Assembly: GCF_018729255.1 (NCBI RefSeq) | Contig: NZ_CP076061.1 | Location: 310,001-374,000 of the forward strand | Length of the DNA stretch: 64,000 bases | Source of the DNA: Cupriavidus sp. EM10 | GTDB lineage: Bacteria; Pseudomonadota; Gammaproteobacteria; Burkholderiales; Burkholderiaceae | Reading direction: 5' to 3' | Part shown: piece by piece, positions 8,134-17,332 of the stretch | How the letters are laid out: every line of letters begins with the position of its first letter | Numbering within the stretch: position 1 is the stretch's first letter | Position numbers and translations under genes: made by a program | The notes under the pieces: generated by a model | The model's database searches: none | Told to the model about the DNA's origin: nothing | What the model saw: only the letters and a program-made list of their open reading frames with translations

Positions 8134-8742
8134 ATGCAAGTCCAGATACGCAGTCGGTCCCGAGTGACCCTTCACCGTCTTATCCCGGCGTTTCCCATGC
8201 GGGTCACCTCGTTGCGCGGCCAGCAGGCCGTGGCACGACGCGGCTTTACCCGGCCCTTGAAAGAAGGCGAATCGGTATGCATTCCCGCGTTTGAGTCCAT
8301 CGACATACACCTCGCGGGCGGCGTATTCGCCCCGTCCCGGTGCCAGATTGACTTGGCGGACACGCCTATCGCGGGGCTCCATACCGTTCCATTCCCCTCG
8401 GCCAATGCCGCGCGCATCGATTACCTGCGCGAGCTCATTAGCGGCACGGTATTCCACAATCCGCAGCAGACCCTCAATGCCCAAGCGGTAGCGAAAAGCC
8501 TGGACACCACACCGAAGCGCATTCAATCCGCGCTCTTCATGCAGGGCGCCGCCTTCACCCAGTTGTGCCGAACACAGCGGTTGATGCGTGCACTGTTTGA
8601 CGCCGTCCAGTTCAACGTGTCCGTAGCAGATCTCACCTCCCGTGTGGGTTGGGTCGATCCCCGAGACCTTGAGACCTCGTTTTATGACTGGTTCGGCGTC
8701 TCGCTACAGACCGTCTCGCGACTACGCGAAGATTGCCTCTAA
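8134..8742 (+). CDS. AraC-type helix-turn-helix regulator
   Basis: A protein of 202 residues whose C-terminal half (about residues 105-200) reads as a two-helix-turn-helix AraC domain: LNAQAVAKSLDTTPKRIQSA for the first helix-turn-helix and SVADLTSRVGWVDPRDLETS for the second, ending in FGVSLQTVSRLRE. The N-terminal half is a short cupin-like or degenerate sensing part with no clear match. There is no convincing ribosome-binding site before ATG 8134, and an internal ATG at 8197 is also possible. It is divergent from the hydratase operon and its stop is 17 bases before the citrate-lyase-alpha-like gene, so it is likely co-transcribed with, and may regulate, that gene. Confidence 0.72.
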   Translation: MQVQIRSRSRVTLHRLIPAFPMRVTSLRGQQAVARRGFTRPLKEGESVCIPAFESIDIHLAGGVFAPSRCQIDLADTPIAGLHTVPFPSANAARIDYLRELISGTVFHNPQQTLNAQAVAKSLDTTPKRIQSALFMQGAAFTQLCRTQRLMRALFDAVQFNVSVADLTSRVGWVDPRDLETSFYDWFGVSLQTVSRLREDCL

Positions 8743-8759
8743 CTACGTGGGAGACGGTC

Positions 8760-10301
8760 ATGAAGAACAGTTTGGGCAGAGCCATTCCAGAATGGTTAGC
8801 TGGTGGGCGACTGACGCCCTTTGCGGGGCTGAGCGGCCAGCCGGAGGTGCATCATCGCGTCGGTGCGAGCTTCCGCTCCTTCTCACGCGGCACGCCGAAG
8901 CTGCTTCGATGCATTCGCGATGCACTCGATGCCGCCGGCGTACGCGACGGTTCAACGATCTCCTTTCATCACCATTTGCGCAACGGCGACGCGGTTGCCA
9001 ACGCCGTTCTGGCCGAGGCAGCCCGTATGGGGTTGCGTGACCTGACGATCGCGGCCAGTTCGATCTTCCCGGTGCATGCGCCTTGGGTCCCCTTGATCGA
9101 GGCCGGCGTCATTCGGCGCATCTTCACGGCCTACGCTTCGGGGCCGGTTGCCGATGCCGTGACCCAAGGCAGGCTCCGAGAGCCGTTGATCATGCACACG
9201 CACGGCGGCCGCGCAAGATTGATCGAGTCCGGCAGCCTAACCATCGATGCGGCCTTTATCGCGGCGCCCACGGCGGATATCTATGGCAACCTCAACGGCG
9301 TGCAAGGGCCATCGGCCTGCGGAACGCTGGGGTATGCGGAAACCGATGTTCGCCATGCCGCGTCGGTCATCGCCGTCACCGACCATCTTGTCCCGTACCC
9401 CGCTTGTCCCATTGCCATCAGTCAGGATCTTGTGGACTACGTCGTCGAGACGCCATGCATCGGCAATCGGGAAATGATCGTTTCCGGTACGACTCGGCCA
9501 ACCGCCGACCCAATCGGGCTACATATCGCCGCACAAGCCGCACGCGTCATCGATGCCGCCGGATTGCTCGACGAGAACTTCGGATTCCAGACAGGGGCGG
9601 GAGGAATTTCTTTGGCAGTGGCGGCGGCATTGGGAGAAGTCATGGCACGCCGCGGCGTTTGTGGCAGCTTTGCCGCGGGCGGCGTCAATGGATACCTGGT
9701 GGACATGCTCGAACAGGGTCTGTTTCGGAGCCTTCTCGACGTACAGTGCTTCGATCTTCGCGCCGTCGACTCGTTTCGCGACAACCCCCGACACCAGCCC
9801 ATGTCCGCATCAATGTACGCGAACCCCTGGAATCGGGGCGCCGTGGTGAACCGTCTGAGCGCCATGATCCTGGGCGCAGCCGAGATCGATGTGGATTTCA
9901 ATGTCAATGTCACAACGGCCAGCGATGGGCGAATCATTGGCGGATCCGGCGGACATAGCGACACGGCCGCCGGCGCTAAACTTGCCATCGTTACCACCCG
10001 GCTGCGCGCCGGCAACATCCCGAAGATCGTGCGGCGTGTCCGCACCGTCACCACTCCCGGCGAAACGATCGACGTCGTCGTGACCGAAGCGGGCATTGCT
10101 GTGAACCCGCTACGTCCTGAGATTATGGAGCGGCTGCGGTACAACGGGCTAAATGTCGTCCCTATCGAGCAGCTCCAAGTATTGGCCGGACAAGATGTTC
10201 CTGTGCAATCGAGACCGGCGCCCAACACGGGTGAAGTCGTTGGCCTCGTTGAGTATCGTGACGGCACCATCCTCGATGCGATCGAGCGGCTCGCGCAATG
10301 A
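8760..10301 (+). CDS. Citrate lyase alpha subunit (CitF)-like CoA-transferase
   Basis: A protein of 513 residues from ATG 8760 (GGGAGA 5 bases upstream), collinear with CitF of enterobacteria: DGSTISFHHHLRNGD, PLIMHTHGGRARLIESGSL, ADIYGNLNGVQGPSACGTLGYA, GFQTGAGGISLAV, ASDGRIIGGSGGHSDTAAGA and VTEAGIAVNPLRPE. In citrate lyase the alpha subunit exchanges acetate for citrate on an acyl-carrier protein thioester. Here no gene for the carrier subunit CitD, nor for CitC, CitG or CitX, is present, and the lyase (CitE) homologue is in a different operon. The protein therefore probably acts as a free CoA-transferase on a C5 acid such as citramalate or mesaconate. That is inference; the family assignment itself is strong. 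Confidence 0.88.
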   Translation: MKNSLGRAIPEWLAGGRLTPFAGLSGQPEVHHRVGASFRSFSRGTPKLLRCIRDALDAAGVRDGSTISFHHHLRNGDAVANAVLAEAARMGLRDLTIAASSIFPVHAPWVPLIEAGVIRRIFTAYASGPVADAVTQGRLREPLIMHTHGGRARLIESGSLTIDAAFIAAPTADIYGNLNGVQGPSACGTLGYAETDVRHAASVIAVTDHLVPYPACPIAISQDLVDYVVETPCIGNREMIVSGTTRPTADPIGLHIAAQAARVIDAAGLLDENFGFQTGAGGISLAVAAALGEVMARRGVCGSFAAGGVNGYLVDMLEQGLFRSLLDVQCFDLRAVDSFRDNPRHQPMSASMYANPWNRGAVVNRLSAMILGAAEIDVDFNVNVTTASDGRIIGGSGGHSDTAAGAKLAIVTTRLRAGNIPKIVRRVRTVTTPGETIDVVVTEAGIAVNPLRPEIMERLRYNGLNVVPIEQLQVLAGQDVPVQSRPAPNTGEVVGLVEYRDGTILDAIERLAQ

Positions 10302-10436
10302 CACTACTACAGCCCTGACCCTTGCGTCTTCGCGCATCGGCCCGTTGCACTGGGAACCGCGTGGGGTTGGCAAGAATTCGCCGCCGCTACGCCTTGCACG
10401 CTGCTCGCGGCCTCAACACGCCGCCAGATAAGGACC

Positions 10437-10475
10437 GGCTGGGGGGAGCCCCGTCTTAGCGGGTTCATCCCAGCC
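10437..10475. terminator. Hairpin between convergent genes, possible terminator
   Basis: GGCTGGG (10437-10443) pairs with CCCAGCC (10469-10475), and a smaller CCCG/CGGG stem sits inside. It lies in the 220-base gap between two convergent genes. There is no T run on either strand, so classical intrinsic termination is uncertain. Confidence 0.3.
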
Positions 10476-10521
10476 GTATAACATCCCGCGTGTCAGCGTT
10501 TCGAGTCGCTCTCCGTTGCCG

Positions 10522-13500
10522 TCAGGCTAACTCGATTAGCAGTTGACCTGCCTTCACGAGGTTGCCAGGCTGCACTACGACCTGCATCACGGTACCGCTG
10601 GCCTCCGCGACCACACTTGTTTCCATCTTCATTGCCTCGACTGCTGCCACTGTGTCTCCCTTCTTGACGGCTTGTCCAGGCTTGACTGCAATCGAGATCA
10701 CACTGCCTTGCATAGGCGAAGCCACATGAAGCGGATTGCCAGGATTGGCCATTCGCTCGGCAGCAGTTACCTTGCCGTCCTGGCGCTTGGCTACGCGGAT
10801 CGGCCGGGGCTGTCCGTTCACATCGAAGTACATCCGCACGCCGCCCTGGTCGTCGGGCTCCGCCTGAGCACTGAGCCCAACATACAGCGTCTTGCCTTTC
10901 TCCAGCGTTACCGAAACTTCCTGACCGACGTCCAATCCGAAGAAGAACACGGGGGTCGGCAGGATCGACACGTCGTCGTACCGCTCCCTGTGCGCGCAGA
11001 ATTCCTTGAAGACCTTGGGGTACATCAGGTAGGAAGCAAGATCGTTCGCCGACAGCGGCTGCCCGAGATCGACTTCCGCCTGCTCGCGAGTTTGGTCCAG
11101 ATCGACCGGTGGAATGTGGGCACCTGCCCGGCCCTCGATCGGCGTCGCGCCACGCAAGATCTTTGTTTGCAAGGCCGCCGGAAAGCCATCTGACGGATAG
11201 CCCATTTCACCCCGGCACATCGATACAACGGAATCCGGCACGGAAACTTCCTTGCTGGGGTCCAGGATGTCAGCCGTCGACAACTTGTTGGCCACGAGAT
11301 GCAACGCCATGTCGCCAACAACCTTTGACGATGGCGTGACTTTGACAATGTCGCCAAACATGATGTTGACGTCCGCGTATGCCTGCGCCACCTCCGGCCA
11401 CTGCGCCTCAAGCCCCAAGGCGCGCGCTTGCTCTCGCAAGTTCGTGTACTGACCACCGGGCATTTCGTGGCGATAGACGTCGGAAGTACCCGCTCGCATG
11501 TCAGCCTCGAAAGGCTGGTAGTTCCTGCGTACCGCTTCCCAGTAGGCAGAGAACGGCTGGATATCCTGATAGCCCAGGGCTGGCTTGCGCTTGCTATGTT
11601 CGAGCGCCGCGCAGATGGCACCGAGACTGGGCTGGGACGTCAGCCCACTCATGGCATCCATGGCGCCATCAACGGCATCCACACCGGCCTCGACGGCAGC
11701 GATGACCGATGCCACCGATGCGCCGCTGGTATCGTGGGTGTGGAAGTGAATGGGCAATCCGACCTCCTGCTTCAACGCACGAATGAGCGCCTGCGCCGCT
11801 GCCGGACGACAAATTCCCGCCATATCCTTCACACCAAGGATATGCGCGCCAGCCTTCTCCAGGGACTTGGCAAGGGTAACGTAGTACCGGATATCGTATT
11901 TGCCCCGAGAGGTATCGAACAAGTCCGCGGTATAGCAGATGGTGCCTTCGCACAGTGCACCGGTGTCCGCGACGGCATCGATGGCGACGCGCATGTTCTC
12001 GATCCAGTTGAACGAATCGAATACGCGGAACAAGTCGATACCACTGGCTGCAGCCTGCCTGACGAAGTACTGCACCACATTGTCGGCATAGTTCGTGTAC
12101 CCGACGGCGTTGGAGCCGCGCAGCAACATCTGAAACAGAATGTTCGGCACTGACGCCCGTAGCGCGTCAAGCCGTTGCCAGGGGTCTTCCTTCAGGAACC
12201 GCATGGCGACATCAAACGTCGCGCCACCCCAGCACTCGAGCGAGAATAGCCCGGACAATTGTCGCGCGTAAAACGGGGCAATTGCGGTCATGTCGGTTGT
12301 GCGCATGCGGGTCGCAAGCAGGGACTGATGCGCATCCCGCATGGTGGTATCTGTGAGCAGCACCGCAGGATTGGCCTTCATCCACTCGGCGAATCCACGC
12401 GGTCCGAGCTGTTTCAATAATGCGCGGGTTCCCTCCGGGATGGGACCATCGCGCAGTCGTGAGGAAGGAAGCGGCGGAGACAACACCACGTTGGTGGGCG
12501 CAGCGCGTCCCTTGACGTCGGCATTGCCATTCACATTGACGTCTGCGATGAAGTTCAGGAGCTTCGTTGCGCGGTCCCGCCGCTGCCGGAACTGGAACAG
12601 ATCCGGAGTATTGTCGATAAACCGGGTCGTGCATTGTCCGGAGAGGAATTCGTCGTGGCTGATGACATTCTCGAGAAACGGAAGGTTTGTTGCCACCCCT
12701 CGGATCCGGAACTCCCGCAGCGCGCGGAGCATCCGTTCGTTTGCCTCTTGCGCATCTCGTCCCTTGCAGGTCACCTTGACCAGCAGCGAATCGTAATAGG
12801 GCGTCACCACCGCCCCCGTGTAGGCTGTGCCGGCGTCAAGCCGGATACCAAATCCCGCAGCGCTGCGGTAAGCGGTCAATTTTCCGTGATCGGGAGTAAA
12901 GCCGTTCTCCGGATCCTCCGTGGTCACCCGGCACTGCACGGCGTGGCCGCGCAACCGGATCTCAGGCTGGCTCGGTATCGAGGCTTCCGGCGTGCCAATC
13001 CTGGCGCCTTCCGAAATGCGGATCTGCGCTTTGACGATATCAATGCCGGTCACTTCTTCGGTGACGGTGTGCTCCACCTGAATGCGTGGGTTCACCTCGA
13101 TGAAGTAGAAGGCGCCACTGTCGGCGTCCATGAGGAACTCGACCGTGCCCGCGTGGGTGTACGCCACGGCGCTAGCTAGCTTGAGCGCCTCGTTGCACAA
13201 GGTCTGGCGTTGGTCTCCATCCAGATACGGCGCGGGTGCGCGCTCCACCACCTTCTGGTTGCGGCGTTGGACGGAACAGTCGCGCTCGAAGAGATGAACG
13301 ATATTCCCGTGGGTGTCGCCGAGAATCTGCACCTCGACGTGCTTTGCGCGCGCGACGAACTTTTCGAGGTAGACCTCATCATTGCCGAACGCCGCCTTTG
13401 CTTCCCGACGCGCCGCAGCAATGGCGTCCGCGAGTTCCGACTCCTGGTGGATGGCGCGCATGCCACGCCCTCCTCCGCCCCAACTGGCCTTGAGCATCAG

Positions 13501-13971
13501 CGGGTAGCCAATATCTGCCGCCAGCGCCCGTACCTGTTCAATGTCAGACGGCAGAGCACCGGTTGCCGGGACTACCGGCACCCCGACACGCTGAGCGAGT
13601 TCGCGCGCGGCAACTTTATTGCCCAGTTCCCGCATGACCGCCGCTGTTGGGCCAATGAACTGAAAGCCAGCCTCTTCGCAACGCTCAGCAAACTCGGGAT
13701 TCTCGGACAGGAATCCGTAGCCGGGGTGAATGGCATCGACCCCAGCATCCTTCGCGACACGCAGGATGCTCTCGATGTCCAAGTATGCATCGACCGGCTT
13801 CTTTCCTTCGCCTACCAGGTAGCTTTCGTCGGCTTTGAACCGGTGCTGTGCGAAGCGGTCCTGATAGGAGTAGATGGCCACCGTCCGGATGCCAAGCTCG
13901 CTCGCCGCGCGCATGACGCGAACGGCAATCTCACTCCGGTTAGCGACAAGCAGGCTACGGATTGTATTCAT
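10522..13971 (-). CDS. pyc: Pyruvate carboxylase
   Basis: A single-chain pyruvate carboxylase of 1149 residues, the usual family length, making oxaloacetate from pyruvate, bicarbonate and ATP. Domains in order are biotin carboxylase (about 1-450; LLVANRSEIAVRVMRA, the Gly-rich ATP loop KASWGGGGRGMR, FIEVNPRIQVEHTVTE), carboxyltransferase (about 530-800; LLTDTTMRDAHQSLLATRM, LFRVFDSFNW), tetramerisation domain, and biotin carrier domain with EAMKMETS, the biotinyl Lys being near residue 1115. It is the last gene of a minus-strand operon CaiB-CitE-pyc, 35 bases after the CitE-like gene. An anaplerotic enzyme in a catabolic operon that yields pyruvate suggests it re-routes the pyruvate released by the lyase to oxaloacetate. 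Confidence 0.97.
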   Translation of the reverse strand: MNTIRSLLVANRSEIAVRVMRAASELGIRTVAIYSYQDRFAQHRFKADESYLVGEGKKPVDAYLDIESILRVAKDAGVDAIHPGYGFLSENPEFAERCEEAGFQFIGPTAAVMRELGNKVAARELAQRVGVPVVPATGALPSDIEQVRALAADIGYPLMLKASWGGGGRGMRAIHQESELADAIAAARREAKAAFGNDEVYLEKFVARAKHVEVQILGDTHGNIVHLFERDCSVQRRNQKVVERAPAPYLDGDQRQTLCNEALKLASAVAYTHAGTVEFLMDADSGAFYFIEVNPRIQVEHTVTEEVTGIDIVKAQIRISEGARIGTPEASIPSQPEIRLRGHAVQCRVTTEDPENGFTPDHGKLTAYRSAAGFGIRLDAGTAYTGAVVTPYYDSLLVKVTCKGRDAQEANERMLRALREFRIRGVATNLPFLENVISHDEFLSGQCTTRFIDNTPDLFQFRQRRDRATKLLNFIADVNVNGNADVKGRAAPTNVVLSPPLPSSRLRDGPIPEGTRALLKQLGPRGFAEWMKANPAVLLTDTTMRDAHQSLLATRMRTTDMTAIAPFYARQLSGLFSLECWGGATFDVAMRFLKEDPWQRLDALRASVPNILFQMLLRGSNAVGYTNYADNVVQYFVRQAAASGIDLFRVFDSFNWIENMRVAIDAVADTGALCEGTICYTADLFDTSRGKYDIRYYVTLAKSLEKAGAHILGVKDMAGICRPAAAQALIRALKQEVGLPIHFHTHDTSGASVASVIAAVEAGVDAVDGAMDAMSGLTSQPSLGAICAALEHSKRKPALGYQDIQPFSAYWEAVRRNYQPFEADMRAGTSDVYRHEMPGGQYTNLREQARALGLEAQWPEVAQAYADVNIMFGDIVKVTPSSKVVGDMALHLVANKLSTADILDPSKEVSVPDSVVSMCRGEMGYPSDGFPAALQTKILRGATPIEGRAGAHIPPVDLDQTREQAEVDLGQPLSANDLASYLMYPKVFKEFCAHRERYDDVSILPTPVFFFGLDVGQEVSVTLEKGKTLYVGLSAQAEPDDQGGVRMYFDVNGQPRPIRVAKRQDGKVTAAERMANPGNPLHVASPMQGSVISIAVKPGQAVKKGDTVAAVEAMKMETSVVAEASGTVMQVVVQPGNLVKAGQLLIELA

Positions 13972-14006
13972 CTTGCGGGGGCATCCTTGATCTCAGGCAT
14001 GAATAG

Positions 14007-14821
14007 TCAGGCAGCAAATCGGCTCGCTCGGAGCAACAGTTCAGAGGCGCGAGCAATCACCGGCGCGTCGATCATTTCGCCATCCAGCTTGAATGCACCC
14101 GGCGCAGACTTGGCCGCCTCGACCACACGCGCGGCCCACGTCAACTGGTCTTCGGAGGGCAGGTGGGCCCGATTCACTTCGGCCACCTGGGAGGGATGGA
14201 TGCAAAGCTTGGCACCGAAACCTAGACGACGCCCTCGCAGGCAGGCCTCCCGTAGCTCGGCGACATCATTGATCGCCACCGTGACGCCATCCACCGGGGC
14301 GGCAATGCCCGCTACCCGCGACGCGAGTGCGAGCATCGAACGAAAGAACAGCAGTTCCTGATCATCGCCCTCGATGCCCATCTCGGTGCGGAAATCGACG
14401 GTTCCAAACACCAGGCGCTCGACGCGTGCTGCGCCGGCAATCTCTCCGACATTCTTCATACCCAGCGCCGTTTCGATGAGCGGTAGCACTTTCACGTTGT
14501 CAGGTAGGTGCTTGACGATGCGAGCAACGTCATCCGCGTCGCCGGTCTTGGGCAAGATCACCCCTGCAGCCCGGGCTTGCGAATCGCCAAGAGGTCATCG
14601 AGCCAACGCCCTTTGGTCGCATTGATGCGCGCGATGCCGGAGCCGCCGGTGGCCAGATACTCAGCCACGTGACGCCGCGCTTCGTCCTTGCGTTCCTCGG
14701 CAACGGCATCCTCCAGATCGAGAATGATGCGGTCGGCGCCGGATTGCTGGGCTTTGACGAATCGCTCCGGGCGGTCGCCGGGAACGAAGAGATAGGAGCG
14801 TGCGGTAGCGACGGGGGTCAT
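14007..14821 (-). pseudogene. CitE-family (HpcH/HpaI) citramalyl/malyl-CoA lyase, one frameshift
   Basis: Two overlapping reading frames together give a 271-residue CitE-family CoA-ester lyase. The first 87 codons contain SYLFVPGDRPERF and IILDLEDAVAEERK; the second part contains PLIETALGMKNVGEI, VFGTVDFRTEMGIEG and GAKLCIHPSQV. Arg, Glu and Asp of the Mg2+/CoA-ester site are visible. The break is at 14561-14564, where GGGG on the coding strand must be GGGGG to stay in frame; restoring one base gives 272 codons. The junction happens to read GTGA, which could mimic a coupled start, but the family is always one chain. Likely reaction: citramalyl-CoA to acetyl-CoA plus pyruvate, or beta-methylmalyl-CoA to propionyl-CoA plus glyoxylate. 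It lies between CaiB and pyc. Confidence 0.85.
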
Positions 14822-14887
14822 GAGATCGGGGCGTAGAAAGAGGGAAGCGCCGCGCGGTTGCGCGGTGCCAGACAGAGTTCAAGGAAT

Positions 14888-16062
14888 TCAGATCGCGCCG
14901 TCGGCGCGCAGACGTTCCAGATCCTGAGCGACGTAACCAAGTTCGCGCAAAATACTCTCGCCATGCTCGCCGAGGGCGGGCACTGCATCCATGCGCGGCT
15001 CGAAAGCACTGGAGAGCCCCGGTGGCAGGAGCGCCGGGATCACCCCCACCGGGACTGGATGCTGCGCCAGCGCTCCCGCGCCTTGAGCTGCGGGTGACTC
15101 CAGACGTCGCGCATCTCGTTCATGCGCGCGTTCGCAATCTGTGCGCGCTCCAGGCGGTCCACCACGTCTTCGATGGTCAGCGTGGCAAACGCTTGCGTGA
15201 TGAGTTCCGTCAAATCGACGCGGTTCTTGGCGCGTAGCGAATTGCTGACGAAGCGCTCGTCAGTGGCCAGTTCCGGTTGCGCGAGGACGACCCGGCAGAA
15301 GGCCTCCCATTCACGCTCGTTCTGCAATCCCAGGATGATGGTCTTGCCATCGCCTGCCGTGAAGGGACCATAAGGGAAAATCGTGGCGTGGGACGCGCCT
15401 GCCCGGGCGGCGGCGACGCGCCATCGAAAGCGTAGTACAACGGATAGTTCATCCACTCCACCATGCTCTCCAGCATCGACACATCGATGTGGGCGCCCTT
15501 CCCGGTCTTGCCGCGCTGCAACAGTGCGGCAAGGATATTGGTGTAGGCGTACATTCCCGCTGCAATATCAGCGATCGAGCACCCGGCCTTGGACGGGTTC
15601 TCAGGTGTCCCGGTAATCGAAACGAAGCCGGATTCTGCCTGGATCAATAGATCGTAGGCTTTCTTGTCGCGATACGGACCATCATTCCCATATCCAGAGA
15701 TATCGCAGACGATGATGCCAGGATAGCGCTGTGAAAGGGCTTCGTACGACAACCCCAGTCGATCGGCTGCGCCAGGGCCAGGTTCTGCACCAGAACATCC
15801 GCCTTGTCCAGAATCTTCTTAAGAATCGCGGGGCCTCCGCATGCTTCAGATCGAGTGCAAGGCTTTCCTTGGATCGATTCGTCCATGCGAAATGCGATGA
15901 CAGGCCATCAACGCGCTCGTCGTAACCTCGAGCAAAATCACCTACCTTGGGTCGTTCGATTTTGATTACACGTGCCCCGAGGTCGGCCAATTGCCGCGTA
16001 CAGAACGGTGCGGCGATGGCGTGCTCAAGGGAAACAACGGTGATGCCATCAAGGGGTCGCAT
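14888..16062 (-). pseudogene. CaiB/BaiF CoA-transferase, four frameshifts
   Basis: A class III CoA-transferase starting at ATG 16062 (MRPLDGITVVSLEHAIAAPF) and ending at TGA 14888. Family landmarks appear across several frames: ADLGARVIKIERP, the catalytic-Asp segment KKAYDLLIQAESGFVSITG, GKGAHIDVSMLESM, GASHATIFPYGPF and ARMNEMRDVWSHPQL. Single-base losses are implied at 15830-15833, 15775-15777, 15415-15417 and 15051-15053, each in a G/C run. With four bases added the gene has exactly 393 codons, a normal length. Either it is heavily decayed or, as I think more likely, the consensus is faulty. It is first in the operon with CitE and pyruvate carboxylase and is divergent from a LysR gene. 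It would supply the CoA ester cut by the lyase, as Mct or itaconate CoA-transferase do. Confidence 0.85.
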
Positions 16063-16279
16063 AGCAGTCTTCTGAGAGAGGGGTTGCGTCCGATCCGTGA
16101 GCATCAGGATGCGAGGCGCCGGGTTGTTCACGCCGGCCGCACAGGTCGATCGGAACACATTGCAAGCCAGACACCAGGTCCAATGAAGAGATGTCTTCAC
16201 GAGTCTCCAGCGCACTCAGGCTGCATGGGATTGAGTGTCGCAGCGGCACATCAATCGGTAAATCTCGTTTCTCGAAGCG

Positions 16280-16299
16280 GCCATTCGTCTGGACCGAAA
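16280..16299. promoter_or_regulatory. Promoter motif shared with position 8016 (copy 2)
   Basis: GCCATTCGTCT, five variable bases, then GAAA, in the divergent gap between the CaiB gene (starting at 16062, minus) and the LysR gene (starting at 16394, plus). It has the same core and spacing as at 8016-8035. Confidence 0.45.
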
Positions 16300-16393
16300 C
16301 CAAGCGTTCTAACGCCAACGCACGCTGGGAATGCAAGCGTTCAAGTTTGCCGGCGGGGTGTCGAATTGATACAGTACGGAAGGAGGAATACCT

Positions 16394-17313
16394 ATGCATT
16401 TCGATTTCGCGGACCTGCGACTGTTTGCGCGTATCGCTGAGGAAGAGAACCTGTCCCGCGGTGCGAAGAAGGCTTTTTTGTCGCCGGCCGCGGCCAGTGC
16501 ACGTCTGAAGGCCCTGGAGGACCAACTCGGAACCCGCCTCTTCTATCGGGAAAGCAAAGGTCTGGCATTGACGCCCGCGGGTGAGAGACTGCTGCGCCAT
16601 GCCCGTGTCATAGAACGCCAGTTCGAACACGTGCGAAGCGAGTTCGAGGAGTTCGCCAAGGACACAGTCGGACACATCCGCATCTTCGCGAACACCACGG
16701 CCGTTACGGAGTTCATGCCCGAAGTATTGGCGCGCTTTATGGCCGATCGTCCTTCTGTCACAGTCGACCTTCAGGAACGCCTCACCCGGGACATCATTCG
16801 GGGCGTCCTCGATGGAAGCGCCGACCTGGGTATCATTTCCGGGCCGCTGAATTCAGAAGGCCTCGAGGTCATCCACTTCAGCACCGACAAGCTGGTCCTG
16901 GTTACTCCAGTCGGGCACCCCTCACCCAGAAGGCTGGCGTGCGCTTTGAGGACACGCTCGAGTACGAGCATGTAAGCCTGCATGAAGGCAGTACATTGCA
17001 TGCCTTCATGACGGAACTGGTACGGGAACAACGACGGCGGCTGCAGATTCGCATTCAGATTCGCAGCTTCGAAGCCATGTGCCGCATGATCGAGGCGGGC
17101 GTAGGCATTGGCGTGCTGCCCTTGTCGGCCGCCCTGCGTCACCGACAAACGATGAAATTGGCCATCATCGAGTTGCCGGACCCATGGGCCGTACGGGAGC
17201 GTGCCGTGATCGTGCGCGAACTCGAAGGTCTTCCTGGCTGCGCCAAAGCATTGATCGACGAACTGATCCACGTCGCCGAGGATGCGGGCGGTAGCCCAGC
17301 CACGTTTGACTGA
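16394..17313 (+). pseudogene. LysR-family transcriptional regulator, one frameshift
   Basis: The start at ATG 16394 follows a strong GAAGGAGG site. The first 176 codons hold the helix-turn-helix (DLRLFARIAEEENLSRGAKK, AAASARLKALEDQLG) and the start of the effector domain. The rest (LHEGSTLHAFMTELVREQ, EAGVGIGVLPLSAALRH) continues in another frame. The break is at CCCC 16918-16921, where a fifth C restores HPLTQKAGVRF and a 306-residue protein. It is divergent from CaiB-CitE-pyc and therefore the likely regulator of that operon. Through the shared motif it may also regulate the MaoC-acyl-CoA dehydrogenase operon. Confidence 0.85.
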
Positions 17314-17332
17314 ACCCACGCCCGCGCAGAGC

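Noticed and set aside
14558..14561. Programmed frameshift or coupled re-start (GTGA) splitting the CitE-type lyase
   Set aside because: The family is a single chain, and the same type of one-base loss recurs in 13 other unrelated genes of the window, so an error or lesion is simpler.
8760..14821. Canonical citrate lyase (CitDEF)
   Set aside because: The CitF-like and CitE-like genes are in different, oppositely oriented operons, and no carrier or ligase genes are present.
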